Below are positions 22,341-33,695 of a stretch of 64,000 nt of DNA, piece after piece. Position numbers and translations under genes: made by a program. The notes below the pieces were generated by a model. The model was given only the letters and a program-made list of their open reading frames with translations, made no database searches and was not told where the DNA came from. The DNA is from Pseudoscleropodium purum (lineage: Eukaryota > Streptophyta > Bryopsida > Hypnales > Brachytheciaceae), in NCBI GenBank assembly GCA_963969395.1, contig OZ017796.1:10480501-10544500 (forward strand), in the 5' to 3' direction. Numbering within the stretch: position 1 is the first letter of the stretch; every line of letters begins with the position of its first letter.

Positions 22341-23986
22341 AGAATGTCAATGGCCAAGATTGTCTTTCATGGAGGCAAGAAAAAGTGATTGTTTACTTTT
22401 TTAATTGGAAATCAACAACATTGGAGAGGGGGACATTTTTTTAAAATGTGATTGATGGTTTTGTTTTTTTTCAAAAAAAAGGGGAGAGATTGGAGGAACA
22501 GGATTTGCTTGCATCTTTTCAAAGGATAGTAACATTGTATATTTGAAATAATATAAAGAGTAGTTGTAAAATAGTAATAATAAGTGTACTACCAATACAC
22601 CTTTTGTTAGTTTTCAAAGTGATCTAATGAAACTAATAGGCAATTAGAACAATAGTCTTCAAAATTTCATATTATTTGAAAAATGTGGTTCTTCTTTCAT
22701 TCTTTGCCATTTTCATTTATTGTTTTTTTTCTAGATATAGTTATCTTGCTTCCTCAAAGATGCACAAAAATCAACTTCTTTGCTTTTATCATAGTTCCAT
22801 TTGAAATTAATATGCATTGACAAACCAAATTTTTGTTTTGGATAATCTTTAGGAATATAATGAATGTTTGGAAGTCTTTTGGATGAAAGTCAATCATTTA
22901 CATCTTCCTATACTATTTAAAAATTTCAAATTCCTTACATAAATTGTCATGGCCCAAAGTTGGAATAAGATACTTCTATCTAAAATGATGGTACAAATTC
23001 AAATGTGGTAATCAAGTTCCTTAGAATTCAAACATATCATAGTAAAAGGTGGTATCACTCATTTTGGAATGAATGTGAATTCTTTTGGATGGATATTTTT
23101 AATTTCATTTGCATTCCTTGCATTTCATCCATTTATGTAGATGTAAGCAATTGCTTCATTCCAACAAAGATTTTTTTTTTGCATTGCCCAAATAAATGGA
23201 AAAAAAATTCTTGCCTATGTTTCAAATACTTCCACTTTAGTGGTCACACTTAACAACAAACACACTACAAACACCAACAATATATAAGAACTTGTCTTCA
23301 ATTTTTTCATTCAAAACAATAACACTCCATGATCATAATAGTCCTTTATAAAAGTTTCTTGTAGTTGTTGGTTTTACATTGTCTAAAAAACTTTATTCTT
23401 AGGCTTTTTAAAAAAATAAGGTATTATTGGCCTTTAGGCTCCACCTCTAGGCTTGAGGAATTTTATTTTCAAAAAAGTCCCTCATGCATTGAGCAAGCAT
23501 TTTATTCTATACCACATTGTCCTACAATCTTAATATTATAAGAATCGTCCCACCCCTCACACAATTTCAACTTTTCCTTTGCCATGTAACAAATCCCAAA
23601 TTATGAATGAGAGAGAAATTTGTTCTAATTGCATCCAAGGTAGAGCATTGAACCCTAAGTCCTCATTCAGCCAAGTGATTCCAAGGTTTATGTACAAAAT
23701 GAGTAGAACATCGTCAACAACTTCAATGAATGACTTTTAAATTGTGAAGTGGTAGACACTACTTTGATTGTTTTGTATAAAATAAGTGCAATAGAGGTGA
23801 TAACCAACTTTAGGAACAAATTGTGGGAAGAGCTAGGTAGAAAATAATTCCGTGTTATTTGGAAATGGAAACTATGTGTACGTAAACCACTGCCAAGAAA
23901 TGCACTATTCATTACCCAAGTGGATTATTTTCTAGAAAACCCTTGCTAGCGGGAGAAATTGTTGTACACAAGAATTACAAGTTTTT

Positions 23987-24999
23987 TCATCTTCCCTAAC
24001 GGATGATCCATGTAACGTTTGCTCAATTGTCATTCATTTCTGCATTTCCCAACAATGGTTTATATCATGCAATCCCCTTCTCATCTAGATTTTTGGCCAA
24101 AAAAATGACCTCCTCAATGGGCTCCACCCTCGTCATTGGACCATTTTTCATTTCTTTTCTTTCCATAAATTGCTCTTCGGCAGGGATTGCACTTTACATA
24201 ATTTTCTTGGAAATCAGTAGTGAGATTAATTTGGCACATGTGAACAACCCAAATCTACATTGCTATTACTTGCTCACAAATGCATATCTGAAGGAGGACT
24301 GTTTCTCCTATTTCTGTTCTCCCATGCTTGCACTGTCAAACATGAAATTGCGACACGAATTAAAGCGGGATTCTGTTGAGAATGAGTGTCGAGTCGGTAG
24401 CTTCAGTGACGAATTGCTGGGATCCACTTGTAGATGGGAATGTTTGGAGTGTACATTTGGGGACTGAGACAATGTATTTGCCACAACATTGGTTTCATTT
24501 CATATTGATATGTATGTGTGTGTGTGGAGGTACGAAAATCTACACTTTTTCCAAGTCCACGGACAGAAGCAACGAGTCTCATCGAAAGGTTGCTCAGTCT
24601 CCTGATTCTACTTCACCAGCTACGACTTTTGAAGCAAAAAATAAACTGCGCGATACGCGAACTGCGAATTCCATCGTCGTCGTTAAGCTAGTGTCTCCGA
24701 GTTGAGTAGTCAATCGCAACAAAAGTGATGGAGTTCAATAACTACATGCATATGTTACTCCTTGAAACTTGCATCCTCTCTGAGATTGCAGCGGAGAGGC
24801 TCGTGCATCCAACCTGCACATACATGTATGCCTATGAACACATTTCCGAGCTCCATCAAAAATTGACTGCTATACCCTGTGCATGCTGTACAGAGAGACA
24901 GCCCCCGAAGTTTACATTCAACGGTGTAGGCAACTCCTGCTCCGTAAGAGAGCTCGGAAGAATTCGACCCCAGCTTGTTTGGAGCGCATCCGCTGGTGT
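23987..24999 (-). repeat. Copy of B3 3' flank, copy 3
   Basis: Third copy of the 3' flank of the B3 gene, in the same orientation as copy 1 and inverted relative to copy 2. It is almost identical to copy 2. The piece at about 24070-24190 is reversed relative to copy 1. Open frames here are copied shadows. Confidence 0.75.
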
Positions 25000-25354
25000 T
25001 CAATCCGCAAGCTCACTGTCGCTGTCAAAGATTTGCACATACGTCGTCCCATCAGGATTCTTGCATTCTAAATGGGTGATCTTGGGCACCGTCAAGCTCC
25101 TCGGTTGATATTCGCCCAACGTCACGGGTAACGTCTTGCACTGGCAGAATATCGACTCTTCTTTTGACTCGTTGTGGAGGGAAATGATCGACTTGTTCGG
25201 GGTTGTAACGATCGGCTTGTTCAGCTGGGAGTGCTTCTCTCCACCTTGTGGTAGTTGATCTTCGGAGGATTGCGCTTGCAAACTCTGCAAATTCTCATCT
25301 GATGGATTCGGCATCTCTGGAAGGAGAACAGATGCGATGTTCTGCACGAATGTG
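25000..25354 (-). pseudogene. Truncated B3 gene copy (C-terminal part only), copy 3
   Basis: Same truncated 3' end of the B3 gene as copy 2: from the codons before QNIASVLLPEMP to the stop after SDSELAD (stop at 25000-25002). It lacks exon 1 and the B3 domain. The breakpoint at 25354 is identical to that of copy 2 (13193), so the truncation came before the inverted duplication IR-1. Upstream is block C, which offers no start with the missing domain. Confidence 0.85.
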
Positions 25355-27457
25355 AGGTGGAGAAGGGGTACTTCAAATAAGTCAAATTATCTTAGTAAAA
25401 GCGAGTAAGTTGTCGGACTTGAACCAAGGCACAATCAGAGAGCTAGTTTTGTACTTACTTTGTAATTATTTGTGTTACGTAATGTTTTTTTTTTTAATGA
25501 AAGTACAAGTGCATATGGATGTTTTCTAGATATCTATGCAATGAAATTTAAAAAATCATCTCCAATGTTTTTCAATCAGTTATCATGTACAAGAATTGCT
25601 ATTAATATATGAAATAATTCCCCAAAAATGGAGTTTTGATTTTTTGAAATTGAAATTTGGTATGCTAGCTAGAGATTGCATAAGAATTGAATGTTGATTA
25701 TGCAAGACCAAAAAATGCCAATTTTATTTAATGTTATGCAAAATTCTTTGAATGACAATTTGCAAGAATATTTCATATTAGATGCAATCATATGATGATA
25801 TTAGTTCTAGTCATGATTTGTAGACTATATTCCAACAAAGATCCTAATCCAAAAGGAGAATTTTGTATCTGATCAGTATGGCTCAGTTTGAGGTCCCAAG
25901 ACATGTAAAGATTAAAAACTTTCAAGCAATTGATACCGAGTCCAACAAAGGCCAATATTAGAAACCATTCAAGGATGTTTCTCAAACTCGGTAACATTAC
26001 AGTTCTCCTCAGTTTGTACAAGACTGCTAAAGACAAAACACCAAACTCCATTAGACCCTAATTTTGGTGCTTCAGGGCGTTCAGTCCTGTGTTTTTCTCA
26101 AATCCTCCAACTCCTCCTTGTCCCTCATTTCAGGCACTTTACGATTAAATCTATTAACTAGTGTAGAATGTTTGTGAACCTTCTTCAGTTTTGAAACGAG
26201 GACTCAAACTACTAAATCTATTCTCCAGTAGATAGAGGAGACCAGTGGAACTCCATTGCGAAAGTTAGATCCACACAATTCAGAGAATTAGCGGCAAGTT
26301 ACACACCAACACCACTGCAAAAGTATGGAGTCACAGCATTCACCGGATTGACAGTGATCATGGAGGAGAAACCCAAGAGCAAATCATGTACTTGAAGGCA
26401 AGATTGTTAAACAGATAAGACCAGTACCAGAAAATGACCAGACAGTCTCAGAACTTGCATAAATTCCCCCCTACGAAGCGCTGCGTTTAATTCGCACTGG
26501 CTGAAGAGGCTGATCGATGTTCTTCTCACGATTCTTCTCTCAGGGTAACCATCTCCGAACCTCCACAGCTTCAACTGCAAAATCTCCTTCTTGACACACT
26601 GGACTTGAATGACATGTCCGGTCCTTCACACTTGGGAAACATATGAAGCAGCAGCAGTGTCTGGACAAACAGAACAAGCCAGCAATAAGACCGTGTCAAA
26701 TAGCCAGATAAAGTGAGAACCAGGCCTATCTTTGGAATTAGATAAACTCTTCTATCTTCTTCCAAACCCGTTTTTGTACGATCTCTCAGGTAAGGTCACT
26801 AAAATCTAATAACATACCCTGCTTGTTTTATTGTGATGGATGAAATAATCCATCAACTCACCAAGTCTGGCCGATGACGGTTCAGTCTTCTTCACCGCAA
26901 GCGAGCGAGAGTAGGAAAGTGTGTGCCACATATCCCTTAACCATGGTCACATCGACCTCTCCCCCAAGGATACAAGGAGGCGAAGTATGGCATGGAATTT
27001 CTAACTTTGCGCTTGGGGCAATGACGCAGTTAGTGAGGTTCTACCGAGACGCGTCAATTGCTGGTTGAAAACTATTTCCAACCCCCCTGCGGTGCCCGCA
27101 ATGGCGCCCCAGAATTTCTGTATGGTTGGCCGCAGGCTCCAACCTCCTACGCTGAATACAAACGAGGAATAAGATTATGGAACCAAAAACTATCTCACTC
27201 CAATAAGGTTAGTTCCATAAAAGGAACTGTGCCGGGATACATCTTACGGAATATCTACATCATTTTTGTAATTGTCTCCAAAATTCTCTCTAGAAATTCA
27301 TACTGCACAAAGAAGTGCAAACAGCTCTGTTACAAAGGACACAACTGTCGATATGTGGTGTTCAGATATTGTAAGTGATACCTGCGTCCTGCAATGACAA
27401 TAAACATTATAACTGGTCGAAATTTAGAGTAAACTTGGTTGCTTGAAGATCTTACCT
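25355..27457. repeat. Block C, right copy (part of inverted repeat IR-1)
   Basis: Inverted near-perfect copy of 11090-13192. Its outer edge at about 27457 is directly followed by the tandem array, whereas the left copy is followed outward by single-copy sequence. This suggests that the left block is at its original place and the right one is the product of the duplication. Short open frames (25788-26051, 26571-26765, 26874-27068, 27058-27378) match no known protein. Confidence 0.8.
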
Positions 27458-27835
27458 TGTCAAAACAAGTAGTAATTGCCCGTACACTCATTTTGTCAAG
27501 AGAAGTGGTAAGGCTTCTTTTCTACCCTGTCAAAATAGGTAGTAATTGCATGTACACTCATCTTGTCAAAAGAGGTGGTAAGGCTTCTTCACTACCTTGT
27601 CAAAACAAGTAGTAATTGTCTGTACACTCATTTTGTCAAGAAAAGTGGTAAGGCTTCTTTTCTACCCTGTCAAAACAGGTAGTAATTGCATGTACACTCA
27701 TCTTGTCAAAAGAGGTAGTAACGCTTCCTCACTATTCCATTCGAAAGAAGTAACTGCCTATATAAGGCTTCTTCACTACCTTATCAAAACAAGTAGTAAT
27801 TGCCTGTACACTCATTTGTTGCAACAGAGTTTATC
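27458..27835 (-). repeat. ~70 bp tandem repeat array at the IR junction
   Basis: Units such as AAACAAGTAGTAATTGCCTG, TACACTCATTTTGTCAA and GAGAAGTGGTAAGGCTTCTT repeat about five times. The array begins exactly where homology with block C ends. Confidence 0.85.
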
Positions 27836-29110
27836 TATGTCATATCAAAGGAATGGTCACACTTTCATCTACATAATCTAAAATAAGATTTATCATAATT
27901 TACTTCATGTAAACAAACCTACACGGCAATTCAAGGTTGTCTTGCTAAACTAGTTTTGGGTCATTTCAATCAACACAACATTCGCTTCAAATAGAGCCAT
28001 TGTTAACATTTTGTCTTGTTCATTAGACATTCTTGAATACTGTACACACTATGTGTATTTTAAGAATTTGTTTATTAAGCGTACATAATCTCATATTGAC
28101 ATTGTGCTAATTAGAAAGCTATGGTGTCTAGTAGGACAACCATATGCAATATAGAAATCTTCCATTCAAATCCATTTGTTTGAAACTTACATTGGTTTAA
28201 ATGATGTTGTAAATTTCGGAATGGTCAAAATAGACTACTAATTTTCACTAATTTGTATATATGAATTATAAGACATTGACCAATTTTTATAAGAAAAATT
28301 AAATCATGTAGTAGACAACATCTAGTATTTAGGGAATTATATTATATTTAAGTAAAGTCATTTAACCCTTTAGTACTCCAAAGTCCATATTGTGGATCAT
28401 GATGAATAGAGAAGTATTGGGCAATATTTTATTCAAATAATTTCTAATTCATCCAAAGCAATTGTTGAATCTTTAAAACTAAAAAAACTTTCTTTATGAC
28501 CAAATTGATCAAATCATATAAATAATATATTTGTACAAAGATATAAGTAAAATTGTGGCAAAAAATAAAAATAAATGTAGTTGTGAAAGGATTAGTTACC
28601 AATTGTAAACTTAAATATCTAATTTTATATATACTCAATGTTGTGCTATAATTACAATGTTCTTACAGAAATAAGCAACAAAAAGAAGGAGAATCAATCC
28701 AATACTTCTAAAGAAGGAGGTCATGAAACAAACCAAACTCTAAGAGTGTCCTCTGATGCATGGGTACATTTTTCATTCTTTAGTGTATTAATATTATACA
28801 TTTGAAGAGTTGGATGCTTAAGTTTAGTATCTACAAATTTCAGCCTTCAAAATTTTGTAACTAATCCCACAAAGGTCCAAAAAATATGAATTTTCTTGGG
28901 TGAAATGCCAATTCCATTTTTTTTCTATAAAAAATTATTTCAAAATATTTCAAATAGTTGATCTTCCTCATAAATGCAATCAGCTCTTAAAGAATGGCTT
29001 TCTAGACCTCCTATCGTAGTATGTGAAATTGATATGTGAATTTGGTTTAGCTACTTACAAAAGTTTTCTTTATAAGCTTGGGGCTTTTAGTAGACAATGG
29101 AGATTGCAAC
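27458..29110 (-). repeat. Repeat block R, copy 3 (R3), reversed and partial
   Basis: 27458-27835 is the ~70 bp tandem array in reverse orientation. 27836-29110 is the reversed first third of R, clearly homologous to 20210-21500 and to 2019-3310. The distal two thirds of R are missing; block C' begins instead. It forms the inner part of the right arm of IR-2. Confidence 0.8.
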
Positions 29111-30018
29111 CACAATTACTTATTTTTGTTTGTTCCCTTTAAATCAACAAAATGACAAGAATTTATTGTAGCTAAATTCTTGTAAATTCCTAATAGTTCA
29201 AAAGGTAACCCTCTCTTTAGTAACTAATTCTTTTCTATTTATAGATTGACTTTGAATTTTCTTCATTCAATCTTTTATTTTTTGGGGATGACAAAAAAGC
29301 ATGATTGCATCTAATTAATTTAATCACTGCACAAAATAGTGAAATTATGTGGCCTTAATAATTAGGTTGCCTTACATCAAGAAAGTTACTTTACAAGTCA
29401 TCAAAGTGAAAAAATATTTCAATTTTTTTTTCCATTTGTACACATGGAGATTCAAGAGTCCCAATAACAACAATACGTAATTCAAAAGTAATGCATTTTG
29501 GCACAATAACTTGAAAATATTTATATAGTGTCAAAAGTTGAGAAATTAGTATAGAGCAACCTAATTTCACTATTTTGTATAGAAGTTGTCCTCTTCCTAA
29601 ATTGAGGTGTAGGTCTCCACTTTGCAAATAGAAGTTTTTGCACTACTTGAGGTGATAATTTGTGTTTGGTCCCCTTTCTCTTCTTTATTTCTGATGAAAA
29701 AGTCTTCACAGTTGTCAAAGATGGAGTCAACAATAAAAAAAACTTGTAGTCAACAAAAAGTGTTTCAACAATCAAGATTAGTGAACTATAATCTAATTCA
29801 AAGATAGAAAATTACGAGCTTTTATATCCTTTGTACATATGATGCCTTTAATGAAATCACTACATAAGCTACATTTTTTGCATGCTTTTCTTTATTTTAT
29901 TTTAATAATGAAAAATGAAGGCCATTGGAAAATCAAATGTTCACTGAGTGTTCACCGAGTGTTCACCAATGAAAAAGTAATAATTTGTAAGCTCTTCTAC
30001 CTCTACCTTTTGGAGATA
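29111..30018 (-). repeat. Block D, right copy, first piece (D'a)
   Basis: Inverted match to the left block D. From 29287 on it is also present as a second direct copy at 32308-32722. It contains a small MITE-like insertion at 29331-29578. The open frames 29521-29775 and 29839-30309 cross block boundaries and are not supported as genes. Confidence 0.7.
29331..29578. mobile_element. MITE-like insertion (248 bp)
   Basis: Absent from the matching places at 32347 and in the left arm near 20000. Ends are inverted repeats: ACAAAATAGTGAAATTA on the left and, read from the right, the same word. The flanking site has TA on the right and TG on the left where the empty copy has TA, compatible with a TA target duplication of a Stowaway/mariner-type element. 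No coding capacity. Confidence 0.65.
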
Positions 30019-32046
30019 GATGAAGTTGGGATCAGGTTGCGGAGTGGAAGTGCGCGAGCAAGTTCAGGGTTTGGGCGCCCTCGTTGCGCGTGGACAGAGG
30101 TGGGTGACAGCAAGAGTTTCCTGAGCGCCACAGGTCCTGAAGTGACGGTGAGCGCGGTCTCAAGTTTAGGGTTTTCCGAGGTCGGTAGTGAACGAGAGAC
30201 TTCAGCGAGGTTGCTGATCTCGCAAGTTCAGTGCCTGACCCAGTTTGTGGAGCGTTGGAGGTTGCCGAAGGTTGCTGAGCGTCGAAGGTCCTCGCCGACT
30301 CGCCACTGATTCAATTTTCAAGTTTTTTTGTTTTTTTTTCCTTGGGGAAGAGGTTATAATGTGAGGTTGCTTTGCTTTTTAATTTTGTTTTTGCTCGTTT
30401 CAGTGGTTGTACAGTGCTGAGGCTCTACTATGATTGTGCGAGGTTTCTACGATGTAAGAAGAGGACCTTCTATGCAGACTAGCTTGTGATTTGTGAATTC
30501 TTGGAAGAGCATTCATCAGTTTAGGTAAACCCTAGAATATATCTTGTATTGCTTTTACAAATATACCGTGATGTGAGGTTGCTTTCTTTTGCTCTGATTT
30601 TTTTGACCTAGGGTTTGGTTTTGTTGTTTTTTGTGTTAAGCTAGGTTCCAAGAGCACAATGAGGACCATGGACACAATTGTCTACTCTTTCGATGATTCC
30701 CCTATCAAATTGCCCACGGTAGGTTGTTAGCACAAGGCGATATTTCTACTGAAGTCCGGGAAGTCTCACGCCTGGTCACGAAGATGCAGCTAGGACAACC
30801 TTTCAAAGAAAGCACGCTGTTAGTAGCAATGAAGGCTCATGGCCATGGGACTGAGCCCTTGAAGTCATGGGTCAAGAAGTTGGAGTCTGAGTTTAATGGC
30901 AAGCCCTCAAGTATGAAAGATGCTATTTTTTGGCAAGAGTACTTCACGAATTGGAAGGATTTCAAGGGTTTCAATCCCAAGTTGCTAGCAGTGTCGAATG
31001 TTCTAGAGACTCTACAGATGCTGTTGACATCCTTTTACGATGATAGTTTCTTTATGGAGACAGTTGGGGCAAATTTTGTGAGTTTTGGGCCCTTTGAGGG
31101 TGGTTTGACGACATTGTCCTACCAGAATATCATCTGGTACATGACGAAATTATAGGCAAGTGATGCATGGTCTACTTGGGAAAAAAAGTGGTGTAATTGG
31201 GCGTTGAACTTTGCTGAAAAGAAATACATAAATGAGCTTACAGTCAAGGGATATGAGTTACCTTCAGATCAGGTTGATGGAGCGGCAAAAAAGCTTCGAC
31301 AAGACGTCGTGCTATATTTCACGAGTTTGAAAGCTTCTTCTCAGCGGAACAACATGGCTCATGTGTTTTCAAGTGCCATCCAACAACAGGTTTACACCAC
31401 AAAGACTATGGAAAACAAAAACCGTACTCTTTGTAATTTTCTAAAGATGGCTGTGGATTTAGAGACGAAAGGAAATTTACTAGCCATCGTAGAAAACCTT
31501 TCGGACCTTTCCAAGATCCCTGGAGGGTTGGGGGCCTTGACAACAACGCTTCCTATGCAACTATTTTTTTTTAAGCAGTTGATCACACGTTCTATGCCTC
31601 AAACTGGACACTTGTAGAATGAATCAACATCATTTGTAAATGACAGGTTTTGTAACATTGACTAGTATGGTCACTTGTAGAATGAATCAAGATCATTTGT
31701 AGAGTATATGAGAGTCATCAGATGGTTAGTGGGTGGTCATTGGGATCTAATGTGCCAATGTGCAATTCTCAATCTCTTCTTGTACTCTTTTGCTTTGGTT
31801 TAGATTTAGCCAGATAATCACAATCCTAGAGATCATCATGTACCACTAAGCAAAAAAGACATTCACATTTTACACTCTTGCACTATGATTGCCTTCTCTC
31901 GTAACTTTTGCACTCTTTCAGTTCAGAATTCAACTCATTGACAACCAGGTTTTGATTGAGTGTTCTTTCCCTTTTTTGAATGGGTAAAAATCATAGTTGG
32001 AACTTGCTTTGGTTTTTAAATTGTTTCCCAGTACTATAGTGAGCGC
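30019..32046 (+). other. Foreign segment inserted into block D
   Basis: This ~2 kb stretch has no counterpart in the left arm. It starts with a GC-rich leader-like part (30019-30310), followed by T-rich, intron-like sequence and a broken open frame (30668-31617), then AT-rich downstream sequence. No LTR, terminal inverted repeat or target duplication was found. It may be a captured gene fragment or an unrecognised element. Confidence 0.6.
30668..31617 (+). pseudogene. Broken gene of unknown function
   Basis: An ATG at 30668 opens a short frame (MDTIVYSFDDSPIKLPT). One missing base near 30719 shifts it to the frame that continues RLLAQGDISTEVREV and runs, with only one stop (TAG at 31153-31155), to 31617. 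Together about 315 codons would be covered. The composition is that of a normal soluble, charged protein (for example WEKKWCNWALNFAEKK and LSKIPGGLGALTT). I do not recognise the family. An alternative to a frameshift is a splice donor at ACG-GTAGGT, but no suitable short intron follows. The single stop and frameshift suggest a recently disabled copy of a real gene. It has no counterpart elsewhere in the window. Confidence 0.55.
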
Positions 32047-32306
32047 CACATCTCTTCCCCTTCCCCTCTGCTGACTTTATGTGCATCCAGCACTTCACAA
32101 ACATCAAGCATCTTCACCCACAAGAGAATTTGCTTCTGAATTTGTCTCTGCAAGTTCTGCGTTCTGTGTGTTGCCATCAAGTACCATTACTTGTCATGGA
32201 GCTCCAAGAACAACATCCTTCTTCATCGAAATCGGTTGTGGGACATCGAGATTTCTAAGTCGAAGCTGGAATCAGATTGCTCAAGCTCCTGGGGCTATGG
32301 CTATAG
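32047..32306 (+). pseudogene. Copied 5' leader of the epimerase gene
   Basis: This piece repeats 33440-33702, the leader of the right epimerase gene: shared words include CCAGCACTTCACAAACATCA and AGCATCTTCACCCACAAGAG. It stops just after the start codon region (GGGGCTATGGCTATAG); in place of the enzyme's second residues it runs into the second copy of block D. It is a dead fragment, though it might still carry promoter or leader sequence. Confidence 0.75.
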
Positions 32307-32307
32307 A

Positions 32308-32722
32308 TGACAAGAAAACATGATTGCATCTAATTAATCTAATCACTAGAAGTTGTCTTCCAAAATCAAGGTTTAGGTCTCCTCTTTGCAAATAGAAGTT
32401 TTTGCACTACTTGAGGTGATAATTTGTGTTTGATCCCCTCTATCTCTTCTTTACTTCTTATGAAAAAGTCTTCACAATTGTCAAAGATGGAGTCAACAAT
32501 AAAAAAAACTTGCAGTCAACAAGAAGTAATTCAATCCTTTGTATATATGATGCCTTTAATGAAATCACTACATAAGTTACATTTTTTGCATGCTTTTCTT
32601 TATTTTATTTTAATAATGAAAAATGAAGGCCATTGGTAAATCAAATGTTCACCAAGTGTTTACCAATGAAAAATTAATAATTTGTAAGCTCTTCTACCTC
32701 TATCTTTTGGAGATGGATGAAG
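32308..32722 (-). repeat. Block D, right copy, second piece (D'b)
   Basis: Direct repeat of 29287-30018 but without the 248 bp MITE. It restores continuity with the remaining block D (32723 onward, TGTGTAAAAAAAATCCTC), which matches the left arm. The ~2.3 kb foreign and leader segment therefore sits between two copies of the same D piece. Confidence 0.7.
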
Positions 32723-33439
32723 TTGTGTAAAAAAAATCCTCAAATGTAACGTATATACTACACCAAATTGCAACCCATTTCTACACCCTACCCAATTCCT
32801 ACATTCTCTCAAGCAATTTTTGTTGAATTGTAGAGCCTTCATCCATGAAAGCCTTTGATGAATATTTGCAACAAGTATTTGCAACACTTTAAAAATTCAT
32901 AGTTGATTGTCTTTTATCTCTATCTTTCAAACATTTTTTTAAAAATAATCGTTAATCCTAATAGTATTCAAAAAATACATTCTAGGATAATCTCAAATCT
33001 CCTTCAAACTTCAATTCTTAACTAGATTCAACAAAAACTCAATTAGTTTCATAATAGAAACCATAATAATATGTTTATTCAAACAATAATAGGTGTAATT
33101 TTTGAACACCTATATCATGATTGCTCCAAATACAACACCTACATTTTGACCAAAAATGAAAATAAAACCTTTAGATGCTCCAAAATGTACAATAAAAACA
33201 TGAGAGGATGGAAGGATCTAGTGTCAATTTCTGGTATACCTCTAAACAACCTTTTAAAACTTAATAATTTATTCCTATATTGTCCAAAAAATGCATGCTA
33301 AAATGCATTAGAATCCCCTCACATCAAATAAAAAAGTTTATGTTTCTAATAGTAAGTACACTGAGTTGCTATTAATGTTGATTATGGGTGCACCTACCTT
33401 AATTACCTTGGAGAAATATTTATAACGCAATTCAAGAAT
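32723..33439 (-). repeat. Block D, right copy, last piece
   Basis: AT-rich sequence pairing inverted with about 18840-19560 of the left arm, with many small differences. No gene. Confidence 0.65.
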
Positions 33440-33695
33440 GTTAGGAGCATCTCTTTCCCTTCCACTCCGATGTCTTTCTGTGCGTCCAGCACTTCACAAA
33501 CATCAAGCATCTTCACCCACAAGAGAATCTGCCTTTGAATTTGTCTCTGCAATTTTTGTGTTCTGCGTGCTGCCATCAAGTACCATTAGTTGTCGTGGAG
33601 CTCCAACAACATCATCCTTCTTCCTCGAATTCGGCTGTGCGACATCGAGATTTCTAAGCTAAAGCTGGAATCGGATTGCTCAAGCTCTTGAGGCC

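Larger units (their letters stand above)
20210..23986 (+). repeat. Repeat block R, copy 2 (R2)
   Basis: Direct-orientation copy of R1 (2019-6360) without the 743 bp insertion. The first part, through the tandem array, also pairs inverted with R3 (27458-29110) and forms the inner part of IR-2. The last 180 bp pair with 14561-14745 as the end of IR-1. It directly adjoins a B3 3' flank, exactly as R1 does, so R and the B3 3' half were copied together. No transposon protein is visible. Confidence 0.8.

Noticed and set aside
29839..30309. 156-residue open frame
   Set aside because: It crosses the junction at 30018/30019 between block D and the foreign segment, so it is a chance fusion of unrelated DNA.
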